Of a stretch of 64,000 bases of DNA, positions 27,382 through 33,954 are shown piece after piece. The notes under the pieces are model-generated. The model was not told where the DNA came from, did not search any database, and saw nothing but the letters and a program-made list of their open reading frames with translations. Source of the stretch: Bog-532 sp963720945 (GTDB lineage Bacteria > Actinomycetota > Actinomycetes > Streptosporangiales > Streptosporangiaceae); the NCBI GenBank assembly GCA_963720945.1, contig CAVRHH010000029.1, positions 124,001-188,000 of the forward strand, written 5' to 3'. The position numbers were made by a program, and so were the translations under genes. How positions within the stretch are numbered: the first letter of the stretch is position 1; every line of letters starts with the position of its first letter.

Positions 27382-28260
27382 CTAATGCCCCGTAGGCGAG
27401 TCGGCCTCGGTTCGCGCCAGGTCCGCGAGCGCGGCCAGCGCAATAAGCCCGAGACGCAGCGCGTCCCCCGGTGCGGCATCCTTACCCTGGACCAAGTCGA
27501 CCAGCGGACTGCCGGAAGCGGCCCGGCCAAGACGCTCCAGCGTCCGGACGTCGCGAGGCTCGGTGCACTGGTACTGACCGGCGAACGCGCGGATCAGCAC
27601 CCCGGCAATCACCTTCCCGTCCGGCAATGCCTTACTTTCCGTCCCGGCCAAGGCCTCGTCGATCCGGTACTGCATCAGGGCCAGCGCCTGATCCAGCGGG
27701 TCCAGCCCGACGATCGCCCAGGTCGCGTCGATGAGCGCGCACGTGCCCAACAGGAACAGAGGACCGTGGGTGTCGGGGAAGTCCCTGTCCTCCCCGGCCT
27801 CCGCGGCAAGCTCGTCATGGACGACGGGTGCGAGCAGATCCAGCACCCTCGCGACCGCAGGGTCGTCCACCGGGACCCGGTCCAGCACGACGGCGCGGAT
27901 CAGGACTGACACCGCGGTCGCCCAGTGCCCGGAGTTCTGAGCCATCTGCTGCGGACTGGGCAGCACAGCGTCTGCGAGCCTCGGTGCGCCAACGACGTCC
28001 GCGATGGTCTTTCCGGAAAAGAAGCGGTCGCCTACCGAATCCTCACGCCACCGCGCAAGCGTGGCACGCGGCGGCTCGGCGCCATCTGCCCAGGCGCGTC
28101 TCGCCTGCTGCTCGCGTCCCTTCTCCGCGTCGAACCTGTTGACCATCGACTGCATGCCGGTCAGCAGCATCTGGTAGTCGCGTCGCTTCTCGAAATCCGC
28201 CCGCGACGGCCCGATACCCCGGCGGCGCTGGCTCTTCCGCCTGCTCGTCTTGCCCACCAC
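27382..28260 (-). CDS. Hypothetical protein
   Basis: 292 aa, soluble, with a basic start (GKTSRRKSQRRRG) and a mainly helical body. I do not recognise a family. The coding frame is clean with normal codon use, no membrane segments and no obvious catalytic motif; hydrophobic helical stretches such as GLIALAALADLA are near the C-terminus. It is divergent from the VapBC pair, with a 160-bp gap between. Confidence 0.65.
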   Translation of the reverse strand: MVGKTSRRKSQRRRGIGPSRADFEKRRDYQMLLTGMQSMVNRFDAEKGREQQARRAWADGAEPPRATLARWREDSVGDRFFSGKTIADVVGAPRLADAVLPSPQQMAQNSGHWATAVSVLIRAVVLDRVPVDDPAVARVLDLLAPVVHDELAAEAGEDRDFPDTHGPLFLLGTCALIDATWAIVGLDPLDQALALMQYRIDEALAGTESKALPDGKVIAGVLIRAFAGQYQCTEPRDVRTLERLGRAASGSPLVDLVQGKDAAPGDALRLGLIALAALADLARTEADSPTGH

Positions 28261-28379
28261 CCAAACCTACGCGGCGGCCGGCCGATGTCACGGAGGCTTC
28301 GCCGGAAACTAAACGGCGCGCCGTGCCACCGAGGGACGGCCTTGCTGCACCCCGATGGCTGTAGCCACTAACAAGCCAT

Positions 28380-28401
28380 CTCATCATTGCATCATGATGA
28401 G
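28380..28401. promoter_or_regulatory. Inverted repeat upstream of vapB (probable operator)
   Basis: CTCATCAT (28380-28387) and ATGATGAG (28394-28401) form an 8-bp inverted repeat 20 bases before the vapB start, where antitoxin-toxin complexes usually bind to repress their own operon. Confidence 0.65.
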
Positions 28402-28420
28402 ATGAAGTTACACTGGTTGC

Positions 28421-28651
28421 ATGAGGACTACGATCGACCTCCCAGAGGATCTTCACGCTCAGGCGCTCGCGATCGCCCGGGATACCCATCAGTCGCTGAG
28501 TCAGGCTGTTGCCGGCCTGATCCGCCGGGGACTCGGCTCGGGCGGCACGGGCGAGATAGGCAGAAGCGCCCGCACCGGCCTCCTTGTCGCGCACCTCGGC
28601 AGGACGATCACCAGCGAGGATGTGCGGCGGCTGGAGGACGACGACCAGTGA
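28421..28651 (+). CDS. vapB: Ribbon-helix-helix antitoxin (VapB type)
   Basis: 76 aa. MRTTIDLPEDLHAQALAIARDTHQSLSQAVAGLIRRGL is a clear RHH DNA-binding domain; the acidic C-terminal tail (SEDVRRLEDDDQ) would wrap the toxin. Its stop overlaps the vapC start (GTGA). Confidence 0.88.
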   Translation: MRTTIDLPEDLHAQALAIARDTHQSLSQAVAGLIRRGLGSGGTGEIGRSARTGLLVAHLGRTITSEDVRRLEDDDQ

Positions 28652-29046
28652 CCGTTCTCCTCGACGCGAATATGCTCATCGCCCTGCTCGTTGAGGATCA
28701 TGTTCACCATGGTGCGGCCGAGAACTGGTTCGTCGGCATGAGCGAAAATTTCGCGACCTGCCCGATCACTCAAGGCAGCCTGATGCGACTGCTCATCCGC
28801 GAAGGCCAGCCGGCCAGCGCGGTACAAGAGATCCTCACCGGCACCACTGCCGATCCGCGGCATGAATTCTGGCCTGACGATGTCCCATACACCGATGTCC
28901 CGACCCAGGGAATCATCAGTCACCGCCAGGTGACCGATGCTTATCTGGCACAGCTCGCACGGGCCCACGGATCCCGGCTCGCTACGTTCGACCGGGCGAT
29001 GGCGAAGCTTCACCACGACGTGGCCGAGCTGGTCCCGGACAGCTAA
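28648..29046 (+). CDS. vapC: PIN-domain toxin (VapC type)
   Basis: 132-aa PIN-domain ribonuclease. Asp6 in VLLDANMLIALL, the ATFD Asp near the C-terminus and the VTDAYLAQLA Asp are in place. The second acidic position falls in CPITQGSLMRLL, where some VapCs have Glu; a Q-type variant is common in this subfamily, but the site is worth noting. It probably cleaves RNA when VapB is degraded. The GTG start is coupled to vapB. Confidence 0.9.
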   Translation: MTVLLDANMLIALLVEDHVHHGAAENWFVGMSENFATCPITQGSLMRLLIREGQPASAVQEILTGTTADPRHEFWPDDVPYTDVPTQGIISHRQVTDAYLAQLARAHGSRLATFDRAMAKLHHDVAELVPDS

Positions 29047-29096
29047 CAGCCGAGAATTTCGCCCAAGGCAGGCACGAGGCTCAGGTGGACGGGGAC

Positions 29097-29131
29097 CTGT
29101 TCTTCCCGTGCTGTTTCCGGACGCCAGCGAG
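29097..29131 (+). other. Decayed fragment of the MDEDNDGRF cassette gene (3' part)
   Basis: The bases CCCGTGCTGTTTCCGG followed by ACGCCAGCGAG match the CCF(R)DASE codons near the end of the first cassette gene (compare 30046-30080), with one base missing. No other part of the cassette is recognisable around it. Confidence 0.6.
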
Positions 29132-29515
29132 ACGTGCGAAACGTGGGAGACATGCCCGGGGCCCGAGCCCGATACGTGAGATGAGTGGCTGACATGAGCC
29201 CCGATGCTCGCCGGCGCCTGGCCCTTTACCGCGAGAAGCGGAAAAGCGACGGCCTTGGCCTCATCCTGCTTTCCCGGTGAAAGCGGCGAGGCCAGTGCTG
29301 GCGACGCGCCAAGCGCTACCGCGGTTACCGCGGCGGCCAGAGGTAAAATCGGTGACTTGGCACAGGGGGACGTTACCAGCGATGGTCCGGACGGACGCCA
29401 TCGCCAAGGGAAAAAATACGCGGACGATGAAGGTGAAGTTAGGGGACCGTTCGGGCGAATGCTGGACGGTCGTCCAGGACACCGGGCGCGTTTGCCCTCT
29501 AGTAGTGCTCCAGGC
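29132..29515. other. Stretch with no supported gene
   Basis: About 380 bp between remnants. Open frames exist on both strands but none has a ribosome binding site plus recognisable content. The part just before 29516 may be decayed IS630 sequence. Confidence 0.4.
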
Positions 29516-29699
29516 GAGTTCACGCACTGGAGCCTCCGCAAGATGGCCGCCTATTTAGGCCTCATGCCCCGGCCGGTGGCCACACGGCGAGAGCAGCTGC
29601 CGACAGATCCTGCATACCTGCCAGATCAGCTTCCAGTCAATCCGGACCTGGAATGAATCGGCCGATCCGGACCGGGCCGCCAAAGCTGGACTGGATTAG
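29516..29699 (+). pseudogene. IS630-family transposase remnant
   Basis: EFTHWSLRKMAAYL in one frame is the HTH segment of IS630-type transposases (THWSxRKLAAYL). In another frame follow RQILHTCQISFQSIRTWNES and ADPDRAAK, matching the RQIL-x-SFQ-RTWKES-DPD-AK stretch of the same proteins. At least one frameshift separates them, and the DDE catalytic domain is missing. Confidence 0.6.
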
Positions 29700-29764
29700 C
29701 ATCCCGAAGGCGACAACCGCCTCTGTTCCCCCAGCTCAACGCCACCTATGCGAATGTTCCCTCG

Positions 29765-29823
29765 GTCCGCCCAGGTTGCGATAACGACACGGGTTGTCCA
29801 GGCGGCTCCGCGAAGGAGCCGAC
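29765..29823 (+). promoter_or_regulatory. Conserved leader of cassette copy 1 with RBS-sequestering hairpin
   Basis: This leader is nearly identical to those at 43409 and 35479: GTCCGCCCAGGTTGCGATAA, a CAC/TTGTCC stretch, then CGGCTCC-GCGAA-GGAGCCG (29803-29821). The AAGGAG ribosome binding site for the ATG at 29824 lies inside the 3' arm of this 7-bp stem. Confidence 0.75.
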
Positions 29824-30115
29824 ATGGACGAGGACAACGACGGCAGGTTCCCCGACGGCGGCCTGGTGGAGGTTCGCTATCCGCGCACCCGCAAGGAAGA
29901 ACGGGGTGACCGGCGCGTGGCCGTGGCTGCCGGGGTCGATTGTAAGCCAGTGCGGGCCGGATGAGTGGTCCGTGTGCGTGGAGGCTCACGAGCTGGCTGT
30001 GCTGGGCGATGACGGGCCGGCACCGGCCGGTACAGCTGCCGAAGATCTGTGCTACCCGTGCTGTTTCCGGGACGCCAGCGAGATCCGGCGCGCCGCGGAT
30101 AGGGACGAGCCATGA
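29824..30115 (+). pseudogene. Cassette gene A, copy 1 (MDEDNDGRFPD protein), frameshifted
   Basis: Starts MDEDNDGRFPD and VEVRYPR like the intact copy at 43467, but a two-base loss near 29903-29906 throws the frame, so the start frame ends early. The rest (WPWLPGSIVSQCGPDEW, YPCCFRDASEIRRAADRDEP) continues in the third frame to the TGA at 30113-30115. Internal start codons (for example the ATG at 29906) could still give a 69-aa C-terminal product. The family is unknown to me. Confidence 0.75.
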
Positions 30116-30351
30116 TCCCCGCGGCGGTGGCGGACACCTGGCTGTTCTGGCTGGCGATCATCGACGGGCTGGCCGCGGCCTGCATCCTGCCCACCGTGAT
30201 CGGCATCGCCCGCCAGGTCGAAGGCCCCGGCCTGGTCATCTGCCTGAACGTGTTCCCGGTCGGGTGGCCTGCGGCGCTGATCCTGGCCTGCCTCATGCCA
30301 CGCAAGGAGATCAGTCACGCTCCTCAGCGCCAGCGGCCACGCGGGCATTAG
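30112..30351 (+). CDS. Cassette gene B, copy 1: two-TM protein resembling superinfection-immunity (Imm) proteins
   Basis: 79 aa, two transmembrane segments: WLFWLAIIDGLAAACILPTV with IGIARQV after it, and LVICLNVFPVGWPAALILACLM. The layout LPT-IA-R, then N-x-GW-x-AL-LA, matches the small Imm-superinfect family (phage T4 Imm-like) found in many bacteria. Its ATG overlaps the stop of gene A (ATGA). It ends in a basic tail. A role in blocking phage DNA entry is inferred only from this resemblance. Confidence 0.75.
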   Translation: MIPAAVADTWLFWLAIIDGLAAACILPTVIGIARQVEGPGLVICLNVFPVGWPAALILACLMPRKEISHAPQRQRPRGH

Positions 30352-30414
30352 CGGCCACCGACGCGGCGACGCAGTAGCAGGTTTGCGCAGGGCGCTGGGC
30401 GTAGGCTATGCACC

Positions 30415-30723
30415 ATGACCGCACAGCCGGTGGAGGACCCCTCCGATCCGCTGGTGATCCTGAGAGATCTTCCTCAGCGGGAGCGTGCAGAGTTCCTGAA
30501 TCAGTACCACGCGGCGGTGGATGCTGCCCACGATCCGGCCGGTTATGAGCAGTTGCGCCGCATGCTGCACGTGTGGAGCCTGACCGTCGTTGCTGTCAGC
30601 CAGCCGGGCTACTATGGGGAACTGGCAGCCGTACGGGATGGAACGGCGCCGACCGTACCGGTCACCGAGGCGATCCCCCGTTGGGCCGGGCGAGTCGTCG
30701 CGGTCCGGGACCGGCGGCGGTGA
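30415..30723 (+). CDS. DUF6247 family protein (probable antitoxin)
   Basis: 102 aa. DPLVILRDLPQRERAEFLNQYHAAVDAAHDPAGYEQLRRMLHVWSLTVVAVSQPGYY is the DUF6247 pattern. These small proteins usually precede a RelE/ParE-type toxin, as here, and are taken to be antitoxins. The ATG at 30415 is well placed. The stop overlaps the GTG of the toxin remnant. With the toxin broken, it is an orphan. Confidence 0.78.
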   Translation: MTAQPVEDPSDPLVILRDLPQRERAEFLNQYHAAVDAAHDPAGYEQLRRMLHVWSLTVVAVSQPGYYGELAAVRDGTAPTVPVTEAIPRWAGRVVAVRDRRR

Positions 30724-30969
30724 CCTACCGCGCCGAATTGAGCGCCCGGGCGCTCAAGCAGATGCAGGGGCTTCCAGGTTCGGCGTTCGACAGCCTGGTT
30801 CAGGTCATGGCAGAAGTCGTTGATTACCCAGACGACCCGCTCGGGGACATTCCCCACCAGCGACCCTTACGTTAGGCGCGCGGAGTTCGGCGGAGCCGGG
30901 CTGATCACCTAATTAATAAATGACGGCGCCGGTGTGGTCATCATTCTCAACGTCACCTGGACTGGTTAG
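30720..30969 (+). pseudogene. RelE/ParE-type toxin, frameshifted
   Basis: VTYRAELSARALKQMQGLPGSAFDSLVQVMAEVVDYPDDPLGDI is the first half of a RelE-type toxin. It then runs out of frame and stops at 30875. In another frame the sequence resumes with VRRAEFGGAGLI, LINDGAGVVIILNVTWTG and a stop at 30967-30969, the normal second half. A TAA in the middle marks a second lesion. Confidence 0.75.
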
Positions 30970-31329
30970 CGGCGGACAGTGGCGCACCTCGCGGTTCTCC
31001 CAAGAATCACACCGTACGGGGATGCCCGTCGTGATGAGATCTGTCCCATGAGTCTCCGGGAATCACTCATCACCCAGGAAGCCCCAAGCAGTTGCCCACA
31101 TAGACGGCGGGTAGCGGGTAGACGGCGGGCCTGGCGCCCTGGACATGCCGGGCCGGACCGCACGGTCGGTCTGCTGGGGCGTCCGTGCGGAGTTCGCCTG
31201 GCTAGGCAGGGCCGAGCAGACCTGCCAGGACGCGGCCGATGAGATCTAGGTAGCGGCCCGCGAGTTCCTCGGGCCGCGGTAGCTGTGCTTGCGGCCAGTA
31301 CGAAGCCGGAGAGACCCGTGGTACCCACG
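30970..31329. other. Stretch with no supported gene
   Basis: About 360 bp. On the minus strand, a frame directly following the nucleotidyltransferase stop reads VRAFGVTWVPRVSPASYW and EELAGRYLDLIGRVLAGLLG, which has the look of the C-terminus of some other protein, but I cannot name it. Confidence 0.35.
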
Positions 31330-31755
31330 TCACGCCGAAGGCCCGCACGCACTCCATGTGCGGACCGCATCGTCCAGCGACACAGCGCGCGCGCTCGCCC
31401 CCGGCGTCAGCTGGACCGTGATCCCGCCTGGCCCCAGCGTTTCCTTGAGCAGGTCCAGCTCCAGTTCGTCACCGGAACCAGGAAGCCGCAGCACCAAGCG
31501 CGCGTACCGGCCCGTCGCCTCCACCACCCGCGTCCCGTACCCGGCCGACGCGAAACCCTGCCGCACGTGCCCGGCGATGTCCGGCAAGGGCTCATGGTTC
31601 CCGGTGGCGAAGTCCAGATCCTGAGACGGACGGTACACGATCTCATGGGCCCGGAATGCGTATCCTCCGGCCAGCAGCAGCCCGTGCTGCTCGAAGACGC
31701 TCAGGCCATCCAGCAGCACCCTCAAGTGGCCAGCGGGAAGCCCGTCCAGGCTCAC
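31330..31755 (-). CDS. AbiEii-like nucleotidyltransferase, apparently C-terminally truncated
   Basis: 141 aa. LLAGGYAFRAHEIVYRPSQDLDFAT has the GG and DxD of nucleotidyltransferase-fold proteins of the AbiEii/toxN type, and LELDLLKETLG follows. Relatives continue for 60 or more residues after the SLDDAV segment, but here the frame ends eight residues on. The GTG start overlaps the stop of the upstream gene (GTGA), as in two-gene toxin-antitoxin operons. Whether the short protein still works is uncertain. Confidence 0.7.
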   Translation of the reverse strand: MSLDGLPAGHLRVLLDGLSVFEQHGLLLAGGYAFRAHEIVYRPSQDLDFATGNHEPLPDIAGHVRQGFASAGYGTRVVEATGRYARLVLRLPGSGDELELDLLKETLGPGGITVQLTPGASARAVSLDDAVRTWSACGPSA

Positions 31756-32078
31756 TGCTGAGGCGCCGGGATCAGCTCCCGTTCCCACGCCCGCCGCGCA
31801 TGCGGGCCCAGTAGCCGCCGCAGCCGCGGCCACATGCTCACCAGCGACTCCGAGTGCAGGAACCGCTCAAGATCCTCGCGCTGGGCTTCGGCAAGCAGCA
31901 GCGCGTAAAGCACGAGACGCTGGCCCTCATCACTCACGTCGTACGCGCGCCGGCCTGACCAGGCCACATGCAAAGGCAGCACAACCGTGCCCGTGGCTGG
32001 CCCGCTCAAGTCCTTCAGGGAAGACGGCAGGCGACGCGCATAGGCGCTCCAGCGCGACGGCAGTCCGCGAGTCTCCAT
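31752..32078 (-). CDS. Small protein paired with the nucleotidyltransferase (putative antitoxin)
   Basis: 108 aa, soluble. It opens METRGLPSRWSAYARRLP and has VLPLHVAWSGRRAYDVSDEGQRLVLYALLLAEAQREDLERFL, a helical domain I have seen in proteins next to actinobacterial nucleotidyltransferase toxins; I cannot name the family firmly. It is the first gene of the pair and coupled by GTGA overlap. Confidence 0.65.
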   Translation of the reverse strand: METRGLPSRWSAYARRLPSSLKDLSGPATGTVVLPLHVAWSGRRAYDVSDEGQRLVLYALLLAEAQREDLERFLHSESLVSMWPRLRRLLGPHARRAWERELIPAPQQ

Positions 32079-32149
32079 GACTCAATTATTGCCCTCACGG
32101 ATACCGCAGGGAGCAGGCACGCCGGCGGGAAGAGTTCGCCGACCGGGCC

Positions 32150-32336
32150 GTATGGCCATGGCTGCCGTGCCAAGCCCTGCCAGGTACTCGTGGGAGGCAG
32201 GTGGGTGGATGGTTTCCTCTTGGAGTGGCGGCGCGGTGTCAACAACCGGTGGCAGGGGCTGGTGAACTATCGCTGGGAGGGTTCCGGGCGCAAGCGCGCC
32301 GTCAAGGACCAGTCCGAGCTCCGGTCGCGGCAATGA
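32150..32336 (+). CDS. Possible small protein or remnant
   Basis: In one frame KPCQVLVGGRWVDGFLLEWRR, then RWQGLVNYRWEGSGRKRAV and a stop at 32334-32336. This resembles short actinobacterial proteins of the form PCQVxVDGRWVDGFLxEWR of unknown function. No start codon with a ribosome binding site is evident, so it may be a remnant whose 5' end was lost. Confidence 0.4.
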
Positions 32337-32360
32337 TGGTATCAAGGTGATACCATCATT
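32332..32360. promoter_or_regulatory. Perfect 13-bp inverted repeat: operator of the RHH/Doc operon
   Basis: AATGATGGTATCA (32332-32344), spacer AGG, and its exact reverse complement at 32348-32360, ending three bases before the antitoxin ATG. This is the expected binding site for autorepression by the ribbon-helix-helix antitoxin. Confidence 0.85.
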
Positions 32361-32363
32361 CTC

Positions 32364-32567
32364 ATGGCGATGACACTGAGGCTGGCGGACGACGAGACCG
32401 AGGCGCTGCGGCGGCGCGCTGAGCTGGAGCGCCGGTCGATGCAGGAAGTGGCGCGCCAGGCCATCCGCGAGTATGTCGAGAACCATAGCCGTGCCGAGTT
32501 CCTGGACCGCGTCCTCGACGAGGAACTGCCCCGGTACGCCGAGGCCCTGGAGCGGCTGGGCGAGTGA
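32364..32567 (+). CDS. Ribbon-helix-helix antitoxin of a Doc-type toxin
   Basis: 67 aa. MAMTLRLADDETEALRRRAELERRSMQEVARQAIREYVENH is an RHH fold; the C-terminal helix (LDRVLDEELPRYAEALERLGE) probably binds the toxin. It sits immediately after a perfect operator palindrome and overlaps the toxin start by four bases. Confidence 0.88.
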   Translation: MAMTLRLADDETEALRRRAELERRSMQEVARQAIREYVENHSRAEFLDRVLDEELPRYAEALERLGE

Positions 32568-32941
32568 TCTTCCTGGCGCTGCCCGGGCTGCTCCGTATCG
32601 CCGAGCGGACCCTGGGTGACTACGCGGTCCGGGACTACGGCCTGCTGGAAGCCGCCCTGGCACGTCCCCGGGCCACCGCCTTCGGCAAGGACGCCTACCC
32701 CGGCCTGGATGCCAAGGCGGCCGCGCTCCTGCACTCGATAGCCCGCAATCACGCCCTGATCGACGGCAGCAAGCGGCTCGCGCTCGCGGCGCTCATCGCC
32801 TTCTACGGCCTTAACGGCCGCCGACTCACGCTCACCAACGACGGTGCTTATGAACTTGTGATGAGCGTCGCCGCCGGGCAGCTCGACACCGTCGACGACA
32901 TCGCCGCCATCCTCCAGCATGCGACAGAGCCGCGGGGCTAA
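32564..32941 (+). CDS. doc: Doc/Fic-type toxin
   Basis: 125 aa, Fic/Doc fold. The active-site loop reads HALIDGSKR, compared with H-x-F/L-x-D-G/A-N-K-R in Doc kinases; the catalytic His and Lys/Arg are kept but Asn is replaced by Ser. Family openers DYAVRDYGLLEAALARPRATAFG and YPGLDAKAAALLHSIA are present. Doc phosphorylates EF-Tu and stops translation. The GTG start is coupled to the antitoxin. Confidence 0.88.
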   Translation: MIFLALPGLLRIAERTLGDYAVRDYGLLEAALARPRATAFGKDAYPGLDAKAAALLHSIARNHALIDGSKRLALAALIAFYGLNGRRLTLTNDGAYELVMSVAAGQLDTVDDIAAILQHATEPRG

Positions 32942-32957
32942 CGCGTTACCGTCATGC

Positions 32958-33060
32958 GTTCTCCCAGCTCAACTGCCTATATGCGACTGCAATCTGACTC
33001 CGCCGTACAAGTGCTAATAACACAGACTTGTGCTCTCCGCGAATGTCAAAAGGTGATACT
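32958..33060 (+). repeat. Degenerate copy of the cassette leader
   Basis: TTCTCCCAGCTCAAC is followed by TATATGCG, TCCGCC, ATAACACAG, CTTGTGC and CTCCGCGAATG in the same order and spacing as CCCAGCTCAAC, CTATGCG, TCCGCC, ATAACGACAC, GTTGTCC and CTCCGCGAAGG upstream of cassette copy 1 (29729-29820). No MDEDNDGRF frame follows. The match is by eye. Confidence 0.45.
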
Positions 33061-33067
33061 CCGGCGG

Positions 33068-33664
33068 TTACGCTGGATGCGCGACGTGGTACCGATCCCA
33101 GATCTCGGGGCGAAGGCGGCCCCGGGCGGGGACGTCGAGACCGTTTTCCTTCGCCCACGCCCTGACTTCCCCTGCCGAGACGGCAGCGGGTTTGGATGGG
33201 CGCGCCGGCGCTGGGGCGGCCATCTCGGTGCCGGGGAACAGCGGGATCTCACCAATCACCGGCTCCAGCTCGGCCGGTGCGCTGCGGAGATCGGTGATCG
33301 CTAGACGGCTGCCCGCTTTCTCGATCAACTTCGCGGCGCGGTCGGCGACGCCGCGTGGCAGGAACAGCCGGTCCAGGGACTCCGAGTAGCAGCGCAGCAT
33401 CCGCGGCGCGCCCCAGACGCTCAGCCCGATCTGCTGCCGACTGTAGAACTCGGGATTGTGGAGTGATGCGAGGTGCTTCAGCGACGACAGCAGACTCGGC
33501 GGCAGCCCGGCCCGGCGGATCGCCAGCATGCCGCTCAGCTCAGCTTTGATGACGTCCAGGGGTGGAGGCTCAGCCGCCAGCGGAAATCTGTGCAGCCGCA
33601 CCGCAGGACCGACCGTCGGCAGCTGAAGCTCTTCTGCGCGCTCCACTACGTCGCGGCGGGTCAT
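33068..33664 (-). CDS. Chimera: TOTE-conflict-system fragment joined to an Lsr2-type DNA-binding domain
   Basis: 198 aa. The middle (LKHLASLHNPEFYSRQQIGLSVWGAPRMLRCYSESLDRLFLPRGVADRAAKLIEKAGSRL) resembles the stretch of TOTE conflict-system proteins between the primase-like and helicase domains (SxHNPEFYxRQxxxxSTWxTPR and LPRG). No helicase motifs follow. The C-terminus EVRAWAKENGLDVPARGRLRPEIWDRYHVA is the Lsr2 C-terminal domain with its RGR minor-groove motif. I start at the ATG at 33664, overlapping the stop of a short upstream frame. It could be a nucleoid or defence-related DNA-binding protein; the function is unknown. Confidence 0.65.
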   Translation of the reverse strand: MTRRDVVERAEELQLPTVGPAVRLHRFPLAAEPPPLDVIKAELSGMLAIRRAGLPPSLLSSLKHLASLHNPEFYSRQQIGLSVWGAPRMLRCYSESLDRLFLPRGVADRAAKLIEKAGSRLAITDLRSAPAELEPVIGEIPLFPGTEMAAPAPARPSKPAAVSAGEVRAWAKENGLDVPARGRLRPEIWDRYHVAHPA

Positions 33665-33786
33665 GCGCTTAGCGGCAGAGTGGTCGGCGCATTCAGGCGT
33701 GCCCGGAGCGCGGCGATCTCTTCGCGCAACAGTGGTATCTCTGCGCAATGCGCGCAGCATTCCGACCCAGTTATCTCGGCTGACAC
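33661..33786 (-). CDS. Possible 41-aa CxxC/leucine-zipper leader protein
   Basis: From a GTG at 33786: SECCAHCAEIPLLREEIAAL and ARLNAPTTLPLSA. It has a CxxC-type pair followed by a short coiled coil, the kind of N-terminal segment TOTE and IS-associated proteins often carry. Its TGA overlaps the ATG of the Lsr2-like gene. The ribosome binding site is poor, so it may instead be the broken-off N-terminus of that gene. Confidence 0.4.
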   Translation of the reverse strand: MSAEITGSECCAHCAEIPLLREEIAALRARLNAPTTLPLSA

Positions 33787-33954
33787 CCTTCAATACTGCC
33801 CTGACAGGTGTGATGCCCTGTCTGTCAGGGCCCGGGCCTGACTGTGACTGGCTAGATTCAGATAGCTATGTGCAGACCATCGGCACGAGCGGCGCGGTCA
33901 GCAGCAAGAGGTCCCCAGGACGTTATCACTCGACCGTTTAGCCTGGTCAGTGTC

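Noticed and set aside
28501..29541. 346-codon minus frame over VapBC
   Set aside because: It is antisense to vapB and vapC, which have clear motifs, and has no similarity itself.
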